From: Bacillota bacterium
Lineage (GTDB): Bacteria > Bacillota > Clostridia > Christensenellales > Aristaeellaceae
Assembly: GCA_023436585.1 (NCBI GenBank)
Contig: JAEZIN010000029.1
Coordinates: 186,001-250,000, forward strand
Length of the DNA stretch: 64,000 nucleotides
Reading direction: 5' to 3'
Shown here piece after piece: positions 43,423 through 51,651 of this stretch; position 1 is the first letter of the stretch, and the number at the start of each line of letters is the position of its first letter. The position numbers and the translations under genes are program-made. The notes under the pieces were generated by a model, which saw nothing but the letters and a program-made list of their open reading frames with translations, did no database searches and was not told where the DNA came from.

Positions 43423-45048
43423 TTGGTTGAAGATATGATCAGCGCACAGGGAATATCGCTTCAATATGGCGGCAGGGAATTGTTCAAGGACGTCAGTGTG
43501 CAGTTCACCGCAGGCAACTGCTACGGCCTGATCGGCGCCAACGGCACGGGAAAGTCCACGTTTTTAAGAATACTCTCCGGAGAACTGGAGCCCACCCGCG
43601 GCGAGGTGAGCATAAAGCCGGGCGAGCGCCTTGCGGTTTTGCGGCAGGATCACTTTGCCTTTGACGAGCATACGGTTATCGATACCGTGCTGATGGGCCA
43701 TAAAAGGCTTCATGAGATCATGGTGGAAAAAGAAAAGCTGTACAGCAAGCCTGATTTCAATGACGCCGACGGTCTGCATTTGGCTGACCTGGAAGGAGAG
43801 TTTGCCGAGCTGGACGGCTGGAACGCCGAAACCAACGCGGAAATTCTATTGAACGGCCTGGGCATTGCCGGGGCGTACCACCAAAGGAAGATGGCGGAGC
43901 TGGACGGCCCCTACAAGGTGAAGGTTCTGCTTGCCCAGGCGCTGTTTGCCACACCGGACATATTGCTCATGGATGAGCCTACCAACAACCTGGACCTGCA
44001 CGCCATCAAATGGCTGGAAGAGTTTTTGATGGATTTTCCCAACACCGTGATCGTGGTCTCCCATGACCGCCACTTTTTGAATCATGTCTGCACCCACATT
44101 GTGGACATCGACTTTGGCAAGATTCAAATGTACGTGGGCAACTACGATTTCTGGTACGAGTACACGCAATTGGCGGCCAGGCAGGCCAGGGACCAGCGCA
44201 AGCGCAATGAGGAAAAGGCAAAGGAGCTGGAGGAGTTCATCCGCCGTTTCAGTGCCAACGCCTCCAAATCCCGCCAGGCCACCTCCCGCAAAAAGCTGTT
44301 GGATAACCTGCAAATGGAGAACTTTATCCCTTCCTCCCGCCGGTATCCGTTTATCCACTTTGACCAGAACCGGCAGGTGGGCAATGATGTACTGACTGTT
44401 AAAAATATAAGCAAGACGGTGGGCGGCCGAAAAGTGCTGGACAACGTCAGCTTCCTGGTCATGCCCGGCGACAAAATCGCCTTCACCGGTAAGGATGAAC
44501 TGGCCCGCACCACCCTGTTCCAAATATTGATGGGCGAGATGGAACCCGACGAGGGCGAGTTCAAGTGGGGGGTCACCACCAGCCGGGCGTATTTCCCGGC
44601 TGACAGCACGCAGTATTTCAGCGGCGTGGAATATACGCTGGTGGATTGGCTGCGGGAATTTTCCGAAGACAAGCATGAGGTGACCATCCGCGGCTGGCTG
44701 GGCCGGATGCTGTTCTCCGGCGAGGAGGCCTTAAAGCAGGCCAAGGTTCTCTCCGGCGGCGAGCGGGTGCGCTGCATGCTGGCCAAGATGATGGTGCTGG
44801 GCGCCAATGTGCTGATCATGGATGAACCCACCAACCACCTGGACCTGGAATCCATTACGGCCCTCAATGAAGGCATGGCAGAGTTCAAGGGCACCATGCT
44901 CTTTACCTCCCGCGACCATCAGGTGATGCAGACGGTTGGCAACCGCGTGATCGAGATCATTCCCGGCGGCATCATTGACCGCCGCGAGAGCTTTGACGAT
45001 TACCTGGATTACAAGGAAGCCCTGGAGAACGGGAATGCGGCCGGCTGA
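43423..45048 (+). CDS. ABC-F family protein (YbiT/YkpA-like) with altered second site
   Basis: A 541-residue soluble protein with two ABC ATPase domains and no membrane part; ABC-F proteins act on ribosomes. Domain 1 is intact: IGANGTGKSTFLR, LLMDEPTNNLD, VVSHDRHFL. The linker carries the family mark RFSANASKSRQATSRKK. Domain 2 keeps the signature LSGGERVRC and Walker B LIMDEPTNHLD, but Walker A reads GKDELARTTLF (Arg in place of Lys) and the switch reads FTSRDHQV (Arg in place of His). The start is TTG at 43423 near GAGGGG, or ATG at 43435. It is a single-gene unit. Most like E. coli YbiT. Confidence 0.92.
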   Translation: MVEDMISAQGISLQYGGRELFKDVSVQFTAGNCYGLIGANGTGKSTFLRILSGELEPTRGEVSIKPGERLAVLRQDHFAFDEHTVIDTVLMGHKRLHEIMVEKEKLYSKPDFNDADGLHLADLEGEFAELDGWNAETNAEILLNGLGIAGAYHQRKMAELDGPYKVKVLLAQALFATPDILLMDEPTNNLDLHAIKWLEEFLMDFPNTVIVVSHDRHFLNHVCTHIVDIDFGKIQMYVGNYDFWYEYTQLAARQARDQRKRNEEKAKELEEFIRRFSANASKSRQATSRKKLLDNLQMENFIPSSRRYPFIHFDQNRQVGNDVLTVKNISKTVGGRKVLDNVSFLVMPGDKIAFTGKDELARTTLFQILMGEMEPDEGEFKWGVTTSRAYFPADSTQYFSGVEYTLVDWLREFSEDKHEVTIRGWLGRMLFSGEEALKQAKVLSGGERVRCMLAKMMVLGANVLIMDEPTNHLDLESITALNEGMAEFKGTMLFTSRDHQVMQTVGNRVIEIIPGGIIDRRESFDDYLDYKEALENGNAAG

Positions 45049-45096
45049 GCCTGACTCATCCAGAAACAGAGCATCATCTGGTTCACATATCGAAGA

Positions 45097-45132
45097 AGGG
45101 AAAGCAGCCGTTGGGATGCTTTCCCTTTGTTA
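45097..45132. terminator. Terminator between ABC-F and the oxidoreductase
   Basis: Stem AAGGGAAAGCA/TGCTTTCCCTT (45097-45107 with 45117-45127), followed by TTG TTAT; may serve both convergent genes. Confidence 0.7.
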
Positions 45133-45155
45133 TACCCTATCATAAAAGGGTCTTC

Positions 45156-46232
45156 CTACTCAATTTGTATGGCCAGTTCCTCCGCCTCGATGGCCAGCTC
45201 GATGCAGCGGAAAACAAGCTCCTGATCCATGGCCGTGTCCGTCCTGTCCAGGCAATCCCTGATCAGGCGGCCGAAATAGGGGAAGCCGTAGGCGCCGGCC
45301 GCGTGGATGCGGTGTTCCCCATCCTGGTTGACCCAGATTACCTGGTCGCCTTCCTTGCTTTGGGCCACATCGATGTACTTGCGCAGCTCAATATACCCGT
45401 CCGTACCCAGGATGAAGGTGCGCCCGTCGCCCCAGGCGGCAAGGCCGTCGGGGGTGAACCAGTCCACCCTGCAGTAGCCGGACGCCCCGTTGTCGCACTG
45501 CAGCGTCACATCGCCGTAATCCTCCAGCTCCGGGTACTGCTTGTGATGGTAGTTGGCCACGCGGCTGGATAGTATTTTTCCATCCCTCGCGCCGGAGAAA
45601 TACAGAATCTGCTCAATTTGATGGCAGCCGATGTCCGTAAGGATGCCGCCGTACCGCTCTTTTTCAAAGAACCACTGGGGGCGCTTGTCAAGGCCGGCCC
45701 GGTGGGGACCCATACCCATCACCTGGATCACGCGGCCTATGGCGCCCTGCCGCAGCAGCTCCTCCGCGCAGACGGCGGCTTCCACATGCAGCCGCTCGCT
45801 GTAGTAAACGGCATACTTGCGGCCCGTTGTTTTCACGGCCTCCCTGGCGGCAAGAACCTGTTCCTTGGTTGTAAAGGGCGGTTTGTCTGTAAAGTAATCC
45901 TTGCCGTGGGCTATTGCGTCCAGCCCCAGCGGCCCGCGGTCACAGGGGATGGCCGCGGAAGCGACCAATTGAATGCCGCTGTCCTCCAGCACCTGCGCTT
46001 TGCACGCGGCGGCCTTTACACTGGGATAGGCCTTTTGGAAAGTGGCCACCTTTTCAGGGTCGGGGTCGTATACCAGGGCGATCTCCGCCCCGGCTTCCTG
46101 AAGGCCGTTGCACATGCCGTATATATGGCCGTGATCCAGGCCGATGACGCCCACCTTGAATTCACCAGGACCGCAGACCAGGGCGGCTGCTCCTTTGGGG
46201 GCGTAATTCTGCCCATCCGATTTTTTCTGCAC
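45156..46232 (-). CDS. Gfo/Idh/MocA family oxidoreductase
   Basis: A 358-residue NAD(P)-dependent dehydrogenase. The Rossmann start is KVGVIGLDHGHIYGMCNGL, less classical than GxGxxG. The lysine of the EKP-like motif is in YFTDKPPFTT. The C-terminal sheet domain contains GGILTDIGCHQIEQILYF, the catalytic Asp-x3-His. Substrates of the family are sugars or inositols. GTG at 46232 behind GAAGGAGG is the best start; the upstream in-frame extension has no ribosome site. It has its own promoter. Confidence 0.87.
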   Translation of the reverse strand: MQKKSDGQNYAPKGAAALVCGPGEFKVGVIGLDHGHIYGMCNGLQEAGAEIALVYDPDPEKVATFQKAYPSVKAAACKAQVLEDSGIQLVASAAIPCDRGPLGLDAIAHGKDYFTDKPPFTTKEQVLAAREAVKTTGRKYAVYYSERLHVEAAVCAEELLRQGAIGRVIQVMGMGPHRAGLDKRPQWFFEKERYGGILTDIGCHQIEQILYFSGARDGKILSSRVANYHHKQYPELEDYGDVTLQCDNGASGYCRVDWFTPDGLAAWGDGRTFILGTDGYIELRKYIDVAQSKEGDQVIWVNQDGEHRIHAAGAYGFPYFGRLIRDCLDRTDTAMDQELVFRCIELAIEAEELAIQIE

Positions 46233-46275
46233 TTCATTGCCTCCTTCATGCTCACGCGAACAACCATCTGCTGAT

Positions 46276-46304
46276 AGTATAGGGGATGGATGGGCCTGGC
46301 GCAA
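46276..46304 (-). promoter_or_regulatory. Promoter of the Gfo/Idh/MocA gene
   Basis: TTGCGC (46304-46299), 17-base spacer, TATACT (46281-46276) on the minus strand. Confidence 0.65.
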
Positions 46305-46312
46305 TAAAATCC

Positions 46313-46344
46313 AAAAAAATGCTTCTGCGAGACTTCGCAGAAGC
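46313..46344 (-). terminator. Terminator of the lipoprotein gene
   Basis: A perfect 10-bp stem GCTTCTGCGA/TCGCAGAAGC with a 4-base loop and, reading leftward, ATTTTTTT. Confidence 0.9.
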
Positions 46345-46361
46345 TATATTAATTTGGATGC

Positions 46362-47030
46362 CTACTGAATGTTGAAGGCTTTGAGAAGCTTGTCCGTTTG
46401 AACCTTGTTTCCCTTGCTGTCCTCCGTTTCCACCTTGGCAAAAACCCAGCCGGGGATTGCATTGGGATCGGCGCCCGCGTCTGCAAAGGGCCTGGGGTCC
46501 AGCACAAACACGATGTCCTTGTCATTGGTTTGAACATCCTTGGCCCATTCAAACATGTGGCCGCCGCCAAGGCTGATGCCGTAGTGGTCCAACGCGGCAT
46601 GGTAGCCGATGCTGTCCCTGCTGTATTGCACGATCTGCCCATAGGCTTTCATCGGGGTAGCTTCCCCTTCATAGCTTGGCGGTTTACTGCCCAGGTCCGT
46701 GCCGATGACCAGCAGACCTTCGTGGATTATGTCCTCCGGCACCCTAGTGGTATCCAGGCCGGCCTCCACAAAGGGCGCGATATTCGTTTCCAGCCAGACA
46801 TCGTATGCCGAATTGCTGAAGTCATTGCTCCATAGAAACCTGGCGCTGCCGTCTGGCGCTTCCAGCGCATAGCCGCCGATGTTTTCATCCGGCACAACGC
46901 GGTCCGGCATGCCATTGATGATTGCTTCGAAGGAGGTTGTGGAATCCCGGGCCACCACATCCAGGGACCGGCATGCGGAAAGCGGCAGGAGCAAAAGAAA
47001 CCAAAGCGCCAGCAGATGCTTTCTTTGCAT
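46362..47030 (-). CDS. Putative lipoprotein of unknown function
   Basis: A 222-residue protein with a lipoprotein signal: basic start, LLALWFLLLL, lipobox LSAC (Cys 20). The mature domain of about 200 residues is not recognised; it contains repeated acidic loops and two blocks of similar feel, YALEAPDGSARFLWSND and GHMFEWAKDVQTND. It shows that the organism uses lipidated exported proteins, in contrast to the LsrB here. It lies downstream of the metal protein gene in the same direction, with a 97-base gap. Confidence 0.7.
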   Translation of the reverse strand: MQRKHLLALWFLLLLPLSACRSLDVVARDSTTSFEAIINGMPDRVVPDENIGGYALEAPDGSARFLWSNDFSNSAYDVWLETNIAPFVEAGLDTTRVPEDIIHEGLLVIGTDLGSKPPSYEGEATPMKAYGQIVQYSRDSIGYHAALDHYGISLGGGHMFEWAKDVQTNDKDIVFVLDPRPFADAGADPNAIPGWVFAKVETEDSKGNKVQTDKLLKAFNIQ

Positions 47031-47127
47031 GCTTCCTTCTCCTTTCAGGCCGGCGGCTCAAAGCGCGCCAATCCTTTATGAAAGAAGCTTGCCCACTGCG
47101 GTGCAATTTGTTGCTCTTTTTTGTGAT

Positions 47128-48666
47128 TTAGTTGCAGCAGCCACCCGGCAGCAATGGGAACGCGTCAGGGTCCTCGGTCGCTTCCGGGCTTAATACAAAG
47201 GCGGAAAAGTCGGTAACGGGGGCTTCGGTGCTCTGCCCCGCGGCGTCGGCCGGCGCGGTGGCAGATGCATCCTCATTTTCCACAACGGTGATGTTGCTGC
47301 GGATCATACCCATCCAGCACGAATAGCTGAACGTGCCCGTGCGGGTTGGCGTGAACTCGATGACATTGTCGCCCGTCTGCAGCTTTTTTTCAATTTTGTA
47401 TTCGGGGATCACCAGCGCGTTATTGCAGCCGTTGATGCTGCCCTTGGGGGCCTTGATGGTCCATTTGACGGGGACGCCCGCCTTGACCGTAATAGCCGGA
47501 TAACCGTAGCCGGTCAGCTCGGATGTGATCTCCTGCACGTTTTCCTGTGCGGCAGCGGACGGGGCCTGCGTTGCGGTCGCGGAGGAGGAGGGGACCGGCG
47601 TGCTTTCAGCCTTTGCCTCCGTCCGGGAGGGCTCGCTCTGCGCCACGCCAGTGCTTGTGCCGATGCCCGACAGAGCCAGGCCGTTTTGGAACATCGAAAT
47701 GCCCATCACCACAACCAGCACAGCGCCGGCGGTGACCATATATTTGGTGAACCTACGGCTCAAAATGGAGGACAGCGCGCCAAGGATAAACATCAGCGGC
47801 ACGGTGCCCAGGCTGAACAGCAGCATGGCTAACGCCCCGCCCCAGACGCTGCCGGTGGAAAGGGCATACAGCTGCATGGCCTGCAAGGGGCCGCAGGGCA
47901 TCAGGCCGTTCAAAAGACCCACATACAGCGGGCTGTTGCTGCGTTTCTTTTCCTTGGCGATTTTTCTGCCCAGCGCTTTGGGCAGATGCGGCGTGAACCT
48001 GGCCAGCGCCGGCACCAGGCCCGAAAGGCTCAGGCCCATGAACACCATGAAAACGCCGGCCAGCAGCTGCACAAATCCCCGGGCCGTGCCGGAAAACTGC
48101 ACCGCGGAGCCTATGGCGCCTACGATGCCGCCGATGACGGTATAGGAAATCACGCGGCCCAGGTTATATTTCAGGCTGGGCATGAAACCTGCAAAGCGGC
48201 CCTGGCCCCCCGCGCCCGCGATGCACTGGGACAGGTTGATGCCCCCGCACATGGCCACGCAGTGGACGGATGTCAATAGTCCGATGATAAACAGCATGCC
48301 ATATCCGGTATCCTGCGAGGCCAGCGGAAAGAAATTGAAAACCTGGAACCAACCAAAGCGGGAACCCAGCAGAATAAAGGTCAGCATACTGGCCACGAGG
48401 CCGATGATCCTTACGGCTCCTGACCTTTTCACTTCCTGCTTTTCATTTGCTTCCACCTGGTAGCCCTGAGCCTCAACGGCTTTTTTAAACGCTTCCATAG
48501 ATACTTGGGCAGGATCATAAGTAATTTCCACCGATCCATCCTTGACCTGGGCTCGCGCTTTTGCGACACCGGGCAGGGCAAGCAGTGCCCCCTCGATTCT
48601 CGTTTCGCAGCCTGTACAGGTCATGCCCTTTACCTGCAGTTTTTTTACGGCAGGGGTTTGTGACAT
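47128..48666 (-). CDS. HMA-SafE-cupredoxin fusion protein (metal handling)
   Basis: A 512-residue three-part protein. Residues 1-70 form a heavy-metal-associated domain with the copper-binding GMTCTGCETRIEGAL. Residues about 85-340 form a six-helix sulfite exporter TauE/SafE-like (UreH/DsbD-like) membrane domain with SVHCVAMCGGINL and GLLNGLMPCGPLQAMQL, each with a Cys in a conserved place. After a Ser/Thr/Ala-rich linker comes a cupredoxin-like domain (about 390-480) with GCNNALVIPEY and FSYSCWMGM as metal ligands. The tail ends GGCCN. It probably moves or handles Cu+ (or electrons) across the membrane. ATG at 48666 follows AAAGGAG. No copper ATPase or regulator is near. Confidence 0.9.
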   Translation of the reverse strand: MSQTPAVKKLQVKGMTCTGCETRIEGALLALPGVAKARAQVKDGSVEITYDPAQVSMEAFKKAVEAQGYQVEANEKQEVKRSGAVRIIGLVASMLTFILLGSRFGWFQVFNFFPLASQDTGYGMLFIIGLLTSVHCVAMCGGINLSQCIAGAGGQGRFAGFMPSLKYNLGRVISYTVIGGIVGAIGSAVQFSGTARGFVQLLAGVFMVFMGLSLSGLVPALARFTPHLPKALGRKIAKEKKRSNSPLYVGLLNGLMPCGPLQAMQLYALSTGSVWGGALAMLLFSLGTVPLMFILGALSSILSRRFTKYMVTAGAVLVVVMGISMFQNGLALSGIGTSTGVAQSEPSRTEAKAESTPVPSSSATATQAPSAAAQENVQEITSELTGYGYPAITVKAGVPVKWTIKAPKGSINGCNNALVIPEYKIEKKLQTGDNVIEFTPTRTGTFSYSCWMGMIRSNITVVENEDASATAPADAAGQSTEAPVTDFSAFVLSPEATEDPDAFPLLPGGCCN

Positions 48667-48845
48667 GGTGTCACTCCTTTCCGGGATGCCGCTTAAGCAT
48701 CCGTTCATCTGACCGAAAGAATAGCATCCGATTGTGGAGATTGTATGCAGACAAAAAAATAATAAAAGTGCATCCATCTGGACCTGATTTGGGAAGGGGT
48801 AGGGCGATTCGGAACCGCACACGAGAAACAATAAAAAGAATTTTT

Positions 48846-48862
48846 TACTTGATGTAAAAAAG
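48846..48862. promoter_or_regulatory. Palindromic operator ahead of membrane/XRE operon
   Basis: A palindrome TTTTAC-TTGAT-GTAAAA overlaps the upstream side of the promoter, and TTATGTAAAAT recurs inside the spacer. Short palindromes of this type are usual targets of small XRE repressors, and one is encoded in the operon. Confidence 0.5.
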
Positions 48863-48864
48863 AC

Positions 48865-48893
48865 TTGACATTATGTAAAATAGGAGTTATATT
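48865..48893 (+). promoter_or_regulatory. Promoter of the membrane/XRE/flavodoxin operon
   Basis: Perfect TTGACA (48865-48870), 17-base spacer, TATATT (48888-48893). Confidence 0.8.
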
Positions 48894-48937
48894 AAGTGCG
48901 TCGTAATTGACAAATTGTAAAAAGGAGTGTGCCTAAA

Positions 48938-49447
48938 GTGTCTTATCAGGAAAAAAGAGCTATGGTATCGGTGTGTACGGGGGTTTTGCTTTTGGCTGCC
49001 TATGGCATCTGGGCGCTGGGCAAGGTCCGGGCGGGCATGGCCGCTCCGGATGATTGGAAATATTGGGCCGGGGCGATGCTGGTTTTCATCGGCATAGGGG
49101 TGGCCGCCACCATTGTCATCCAGATTGTGTTTCACATTCTTTTATCCATCGGCATCGCCGTGAAAAAGCAGATACGCACCGGCAAGGTGGACGATGGGGA
49201 AGTGGAAAAGGAAATCAAGCAGGAGATGGTGGAGGACGAGATGGATAAGCTGATCGGGCTCAAATCCATGCGGGCTTCCTTCAGCGTGGCGGGTTTCGGC
49301 TTTGTGGCCGCTCTTGCGGCACTGGCGCTGGGTTTCGCGCCTGCGGTGATGCTCAACATCCTGTTTGTGGCCTTCTTCCTGGGTTCCATCTGCGAAGGCA
49401 TCCTGCAGATGTATTACTACAAAAGAGGGATTGCGCATGGCCGATAA
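48938..49447 (+). CDS. Small membrane protein linked to XRE regulator
   Basis: A 169-residue protein with four hydrophobic helices in two pairs (VCTGVLLLAAYGIWALGKV and AMLVFIGIGVAATIVIQIVF; VAGFGFVAALAALALGFAPA and a last one) separated by a charged loop (TGKVDDGEVEKEIKQEMVED). The family is unnamed here (DUF2178-like layout). Membrane proteins of this kind are often followed by a small XRE regulator in Firmicutes, as here. GTG at 48938 has better spacing to AAGGAG than the GTG at 48929. It overlaps the next gene by 11 bases. Confidence 0.75.
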   Translation: MSYQEKRAMVSVCTGVLLLAAYGIWALGKVRAGMAAPDDWKYWAGAMLVFIGIGVAATIVIQIVFHILLSIGIAVKKQIRTGKVDDGEVEKEIKQEMVEDEMDKLIGLKSMRASFSVAGFGFVAALAALALGFAPAVMLNILFVAFFLGSICEGILQMYYYKRGIAHGR

Positions 49448-49664
49448 GCTTGAAATCACAAACAACATCAGGAAGCTGCGCTTTTTTGCAAACGAGATGA
49501 CGCAGCAGGAGCTGGCGGAAAAGGCGGGGGTCTCCAGGCAGACCATCATCGCGGTGGAGGCGGGGAAGTACGCGCCTTCCCTGGAACTGGCGTTTCGGAT
49601 TGCCGATGCCTTTGGGGTGGCCATCGGCGAGGTGTTCGGGTATGAAAGGAAGGAATCTGTATGA
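49437..49664 (+). CDS. Small XRE-type DNA-binding regulator
   Basis: A 75-residue protein consisting almost wholly of a Cro/CI helix-turn-helix: MTQQELAEKAGVSRQTIIAV with EAGKYAPSLELAFRIADAFG, then a short tail. It is like YozG/HipB-type small repressors. The start overlaps the membrane protein gene, and its stop overlaps the flavodoxin gene by four bases, so all three are translated together. It probably controls its own operon through the palindrome at the promoter. Confidence 0.92.
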   Translation: MADKLEITNNIRKLRFFANEMTQQELAEKAGVSRQTIIAVEAGKYAPSLELAFRIADAFGVAIGEVFGYERKESV

Positions 49665-50122
49665 GGTGCCTGATCGTGGTGTATTCGTACCATCATCACA
49701 ATACGAAAAAGGTGGCCGGGGCGATGGCCGGCGTAACCGGTGCCGTTATTAGCAGCCCTGCGGAAACGCGGGCGGAGGAGCTTTCCCAATATGACCTCGT
49801 CGGCTTTGGCGCGGGCATCGACAGCGGAAAGCATTATCAGCCGCTGCTGGATTTCGCGCAAAGCCTGCCGGCGGTTTCGGGCAAAAAGTGCTTTGTCTTT
49901 TCCACAAGCGCCGTGCAGGGCGAAAGAAAGGTCAAAAAGGATCATGCGGCCCTGCGGGAGATACTGCAGTCGAAGGGGTACCGTGTCGTCGGAGAGTTCA
50001 GCTGCAAGGGCTACAACACAAACAGCTTTTTGAAGTATTTGGGCGGCATGAACAAGGATCGGCCCAACGAAGAGGATATCCGAAATGCCGGGATGTTTGC
50101 CAAGAGCATGATTATTGCCTAA
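49661..50122 (+). CDS. Flavodoxin family protein
   Basis: A 153-residue flavodoxin-like FMN protein. The N-terminal phosphate loop is VVYSYHHHNTKKVA, a variant of the T/S-x-T-G-x-T loop with three His in a row. The middle has YDLVGFGAGIDSGKHYQPLL and CFVFSTSAV (isoalloxazine-binding loops), then GEFSCKGYNT near the end. It probably transfers electrons or acts as an NAD(P)H quinone-type reductase. It is the third gene of the operon with the membrane protein and XRE regulator. Confidence 0.88.
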   Translation: MRCLIVVYSYHHHNTKKVAGAMAGVTGAVISSPAETRAEELSQYDLVGFGAGIDSGKHYQPLLDFAQSLPAVSGKKCFVFSTSAVQGERKVKKDHAALREILQSKGYRVVGEFSCKGYNTNSFLKYLGGMNKDRPNEEDIRNAGMFAKSMIIA

Positions 50123-50133
50123 GGACTCACGTA

Positions 50134-50166
50134 AAAAGGCGCAGCCGGTTGCGGACTGCGCCTTTT
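50134..50166. terminator. Bidirectional terminator between flavodoxin and metY
   Basis: An 11-bp stem AAAAGGCGCAG/CTGCGCCTTTT with an 11-base loop works in both directions. Confidence 0.85.
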
Positions 50167-50204
50167 GCTGTATTCATACTCCGGAATGATTTCACGAGCA
50201 TGAA

Positions 50205-51506
50205 TCAATCAATGGCGTCAAAGGCTTGTTTGAGATCCCCGATCAGGTCGTCCACATGCTCGATACCTACCGACAGGCGGATGGTGCTGGGCCTGATGCC
50301 ACTTTTGGGCAGTTCGGACTCCGTCATCTGGGAATGGGTGGTGCTGGCGGGATGGATCACCAGGGATTTCACATCCGCCACGTTGGCCAGCAGCGAGAAA
50401 ATTTTGAGCCTGTCGATGAAGGCCTTGGCCTCCTTTGCGCCGCCCTTGATTTCAAAGGTGAAAATCGAGCCGGCACCCTTGGGGAAGTACTTGTCGTACA
50501 GCGCCTTGTAGCCGTTTTCGGGGAGCGAGGGGTGGTTCACATGGGCCACCTTGGGATGGTTCTTCAAAAACGCCACGATTTTCAATGTGTTGTACACATG
50601 GCGTTCCACCCGAAGCGACAGCGTTTCCAGCCCCTGCAGGAAGAGGAAGGAGTTAAGGGGGGCCAGCGAAGCGCCGGTATCCCGCAGCAGGATGACCCTG
50701 GCGCGGATGATGTAGGCAAGATTCCCCACCGCTTCCCACAGCTTCAGGCCGTGATAGCTTACATCCGGCGTGGTGAATTTGGGGAACTTCCCGGAGGCTG
50801 CCCAATTGAACGTGCCGCCGTCCACGATAACGCCGCCGATGGCCGTGCCGTGGCCGCCGATGAATTTGGTGGCGGAATGCACCACGATGTCGGCGCCATG
50901 CTCAAAGGGACGCAAAAGGTAGGGCGTGGCGAAGGTGTTGTCCACAATCAGGGGAATGCCGTATTTGTGGGCCAGGTCCGCGTAGGCCGCGATATCCACA
51001 ATACTGGAGTTGGGGTTGCCCAGGGACTCAATGAAGATGGCCTTTGTGTTATCGCGGATGGCCTTTTCAAACCCTTCGATCCCATCCTCGTCCGGGTGGA
51101 CGAAGCTTACCCCGATGCCGTAGTCCGCAAGGGTATGGGCGAACAGGTTGTACGTGCCGCCATAGATGGTGGTGGCGGATACGATGTGATCCCCGGCAAA
51201 GGCGATGTTCAGTATGGAATAGGTGATGGCGGCCGCACCGGAGGCCGTGGCCAGCGCAGCCACGCCGCCTTCCAGCGCCGCGATACGCTTTTCAAACACA
51301 TCGCTGGTGGGATTCATGATGCGGGAATAGATGTTACCTCCTTCCGACAGGCTGAAGCGGGCCTCGGCACTTTTTGCGCTGGGAAACACGTAGGAGGTGG
51401 TTTGGTAAATGGGCACAGCCCGGGCGTCGGTGGCTGGATCGGGCGATTCCTGGCCTACATGGACCTGCAGCGTTTCAAACCGCCAGTTGTATTTCGGATC
51501 GGACAT
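50205..51506 (-). CDS. metY: O-acetylhomoserine sulfhydrylase
   Basis: A 433-residue PLP enzyme of the Cys/Met metabolism family. It makes homocysteine from O-acetylhomoserine and sulfide (or methionine from methanethiol). The PLP lysine is in VHSATKFIGGHG; other marks are IYQTTSYVFPSA, YSRIMNPTSDVFEKRIAALE, TIYGGTYNLF, DNTFATPYLLRP and the long C-terminal VIHPASTTHSQM with SVGIEHVDDL. Length is normal for MetY (about 430, longer than MetB). Own promoter; single gene. Confidence 0.94.
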   Translation of the reverse strand: MSDPKYNWRFETLQVHVGQESPDPATDARAVPIYQTTSYVFPSAKSAEARFSLSEGGNIYSRIMNPTSDVFEKRIAALEGGVAALATASGAAAITYSILNIAFAGDHIVSATTIYGGTYNLFAHTLADYGIGVSFVHPDEDGIEGFEKAIRDNTKAIFIESLGNPNSSIVDIAAYADLAHKYGIPLIVDNTFATPYLLRPFEHGADIVVHSATKFIGGHGTAIGGVIVDGGTFNWAASGKFPKFTTPDVSYHGLKLWEAVGNLAYIIRARVILLRDTGASLAPLNSFLFLQGLETLSLRVERHVYNTLKIVAFLKNHPKVAHVNHPSLPENGYKALYDKYFPKGAGSIFTFEIKGGAKEAKAFIDRLKIFSLLANVADVKSLVIHPASTTHSQMTESELPKSGIRPSTIRLSVGIEHVDDLIGDLKQAFDAID

Positions 51507-51562
51507 ACGATAACCCCCTCATCAATATCATTATTCATACAGGAATACTAGGAATTGAGGGT

Positions 51563-51590
51563 ATTATATCATCTCCGTCCATGATGTCAA
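51563..51590 (-). promoter_or_regulatory. Promoter of metY
   Basis: TTGACA (51590-51585), 16-base spacer, TATAAT (51568-51563) on the minus strand. The leader of about 50 bases holds two GGAAT-type direct repeats (on the plus strand GGAATACTAGGAATT) that could be a sulfur-regulator site, a weak inference. Confidence 0.75.
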
Positions 51591-51607
51591 CCCCCTTTTG
51601 AAAAAAT

Positions 51608-51634
51608 GAAAAAAAATCCCCCCGGAGCGGGGGG
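51608..51634 (-). terminator. Terminator of the secreted protein gene
   Basis: Stem CCCCCCG/CGGGGGG with a 3-base loop and, reading leftward, eight T residues. Confidence 0.9.
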
Positions 51635-51651
51635 AAATGGTATCACTGATG

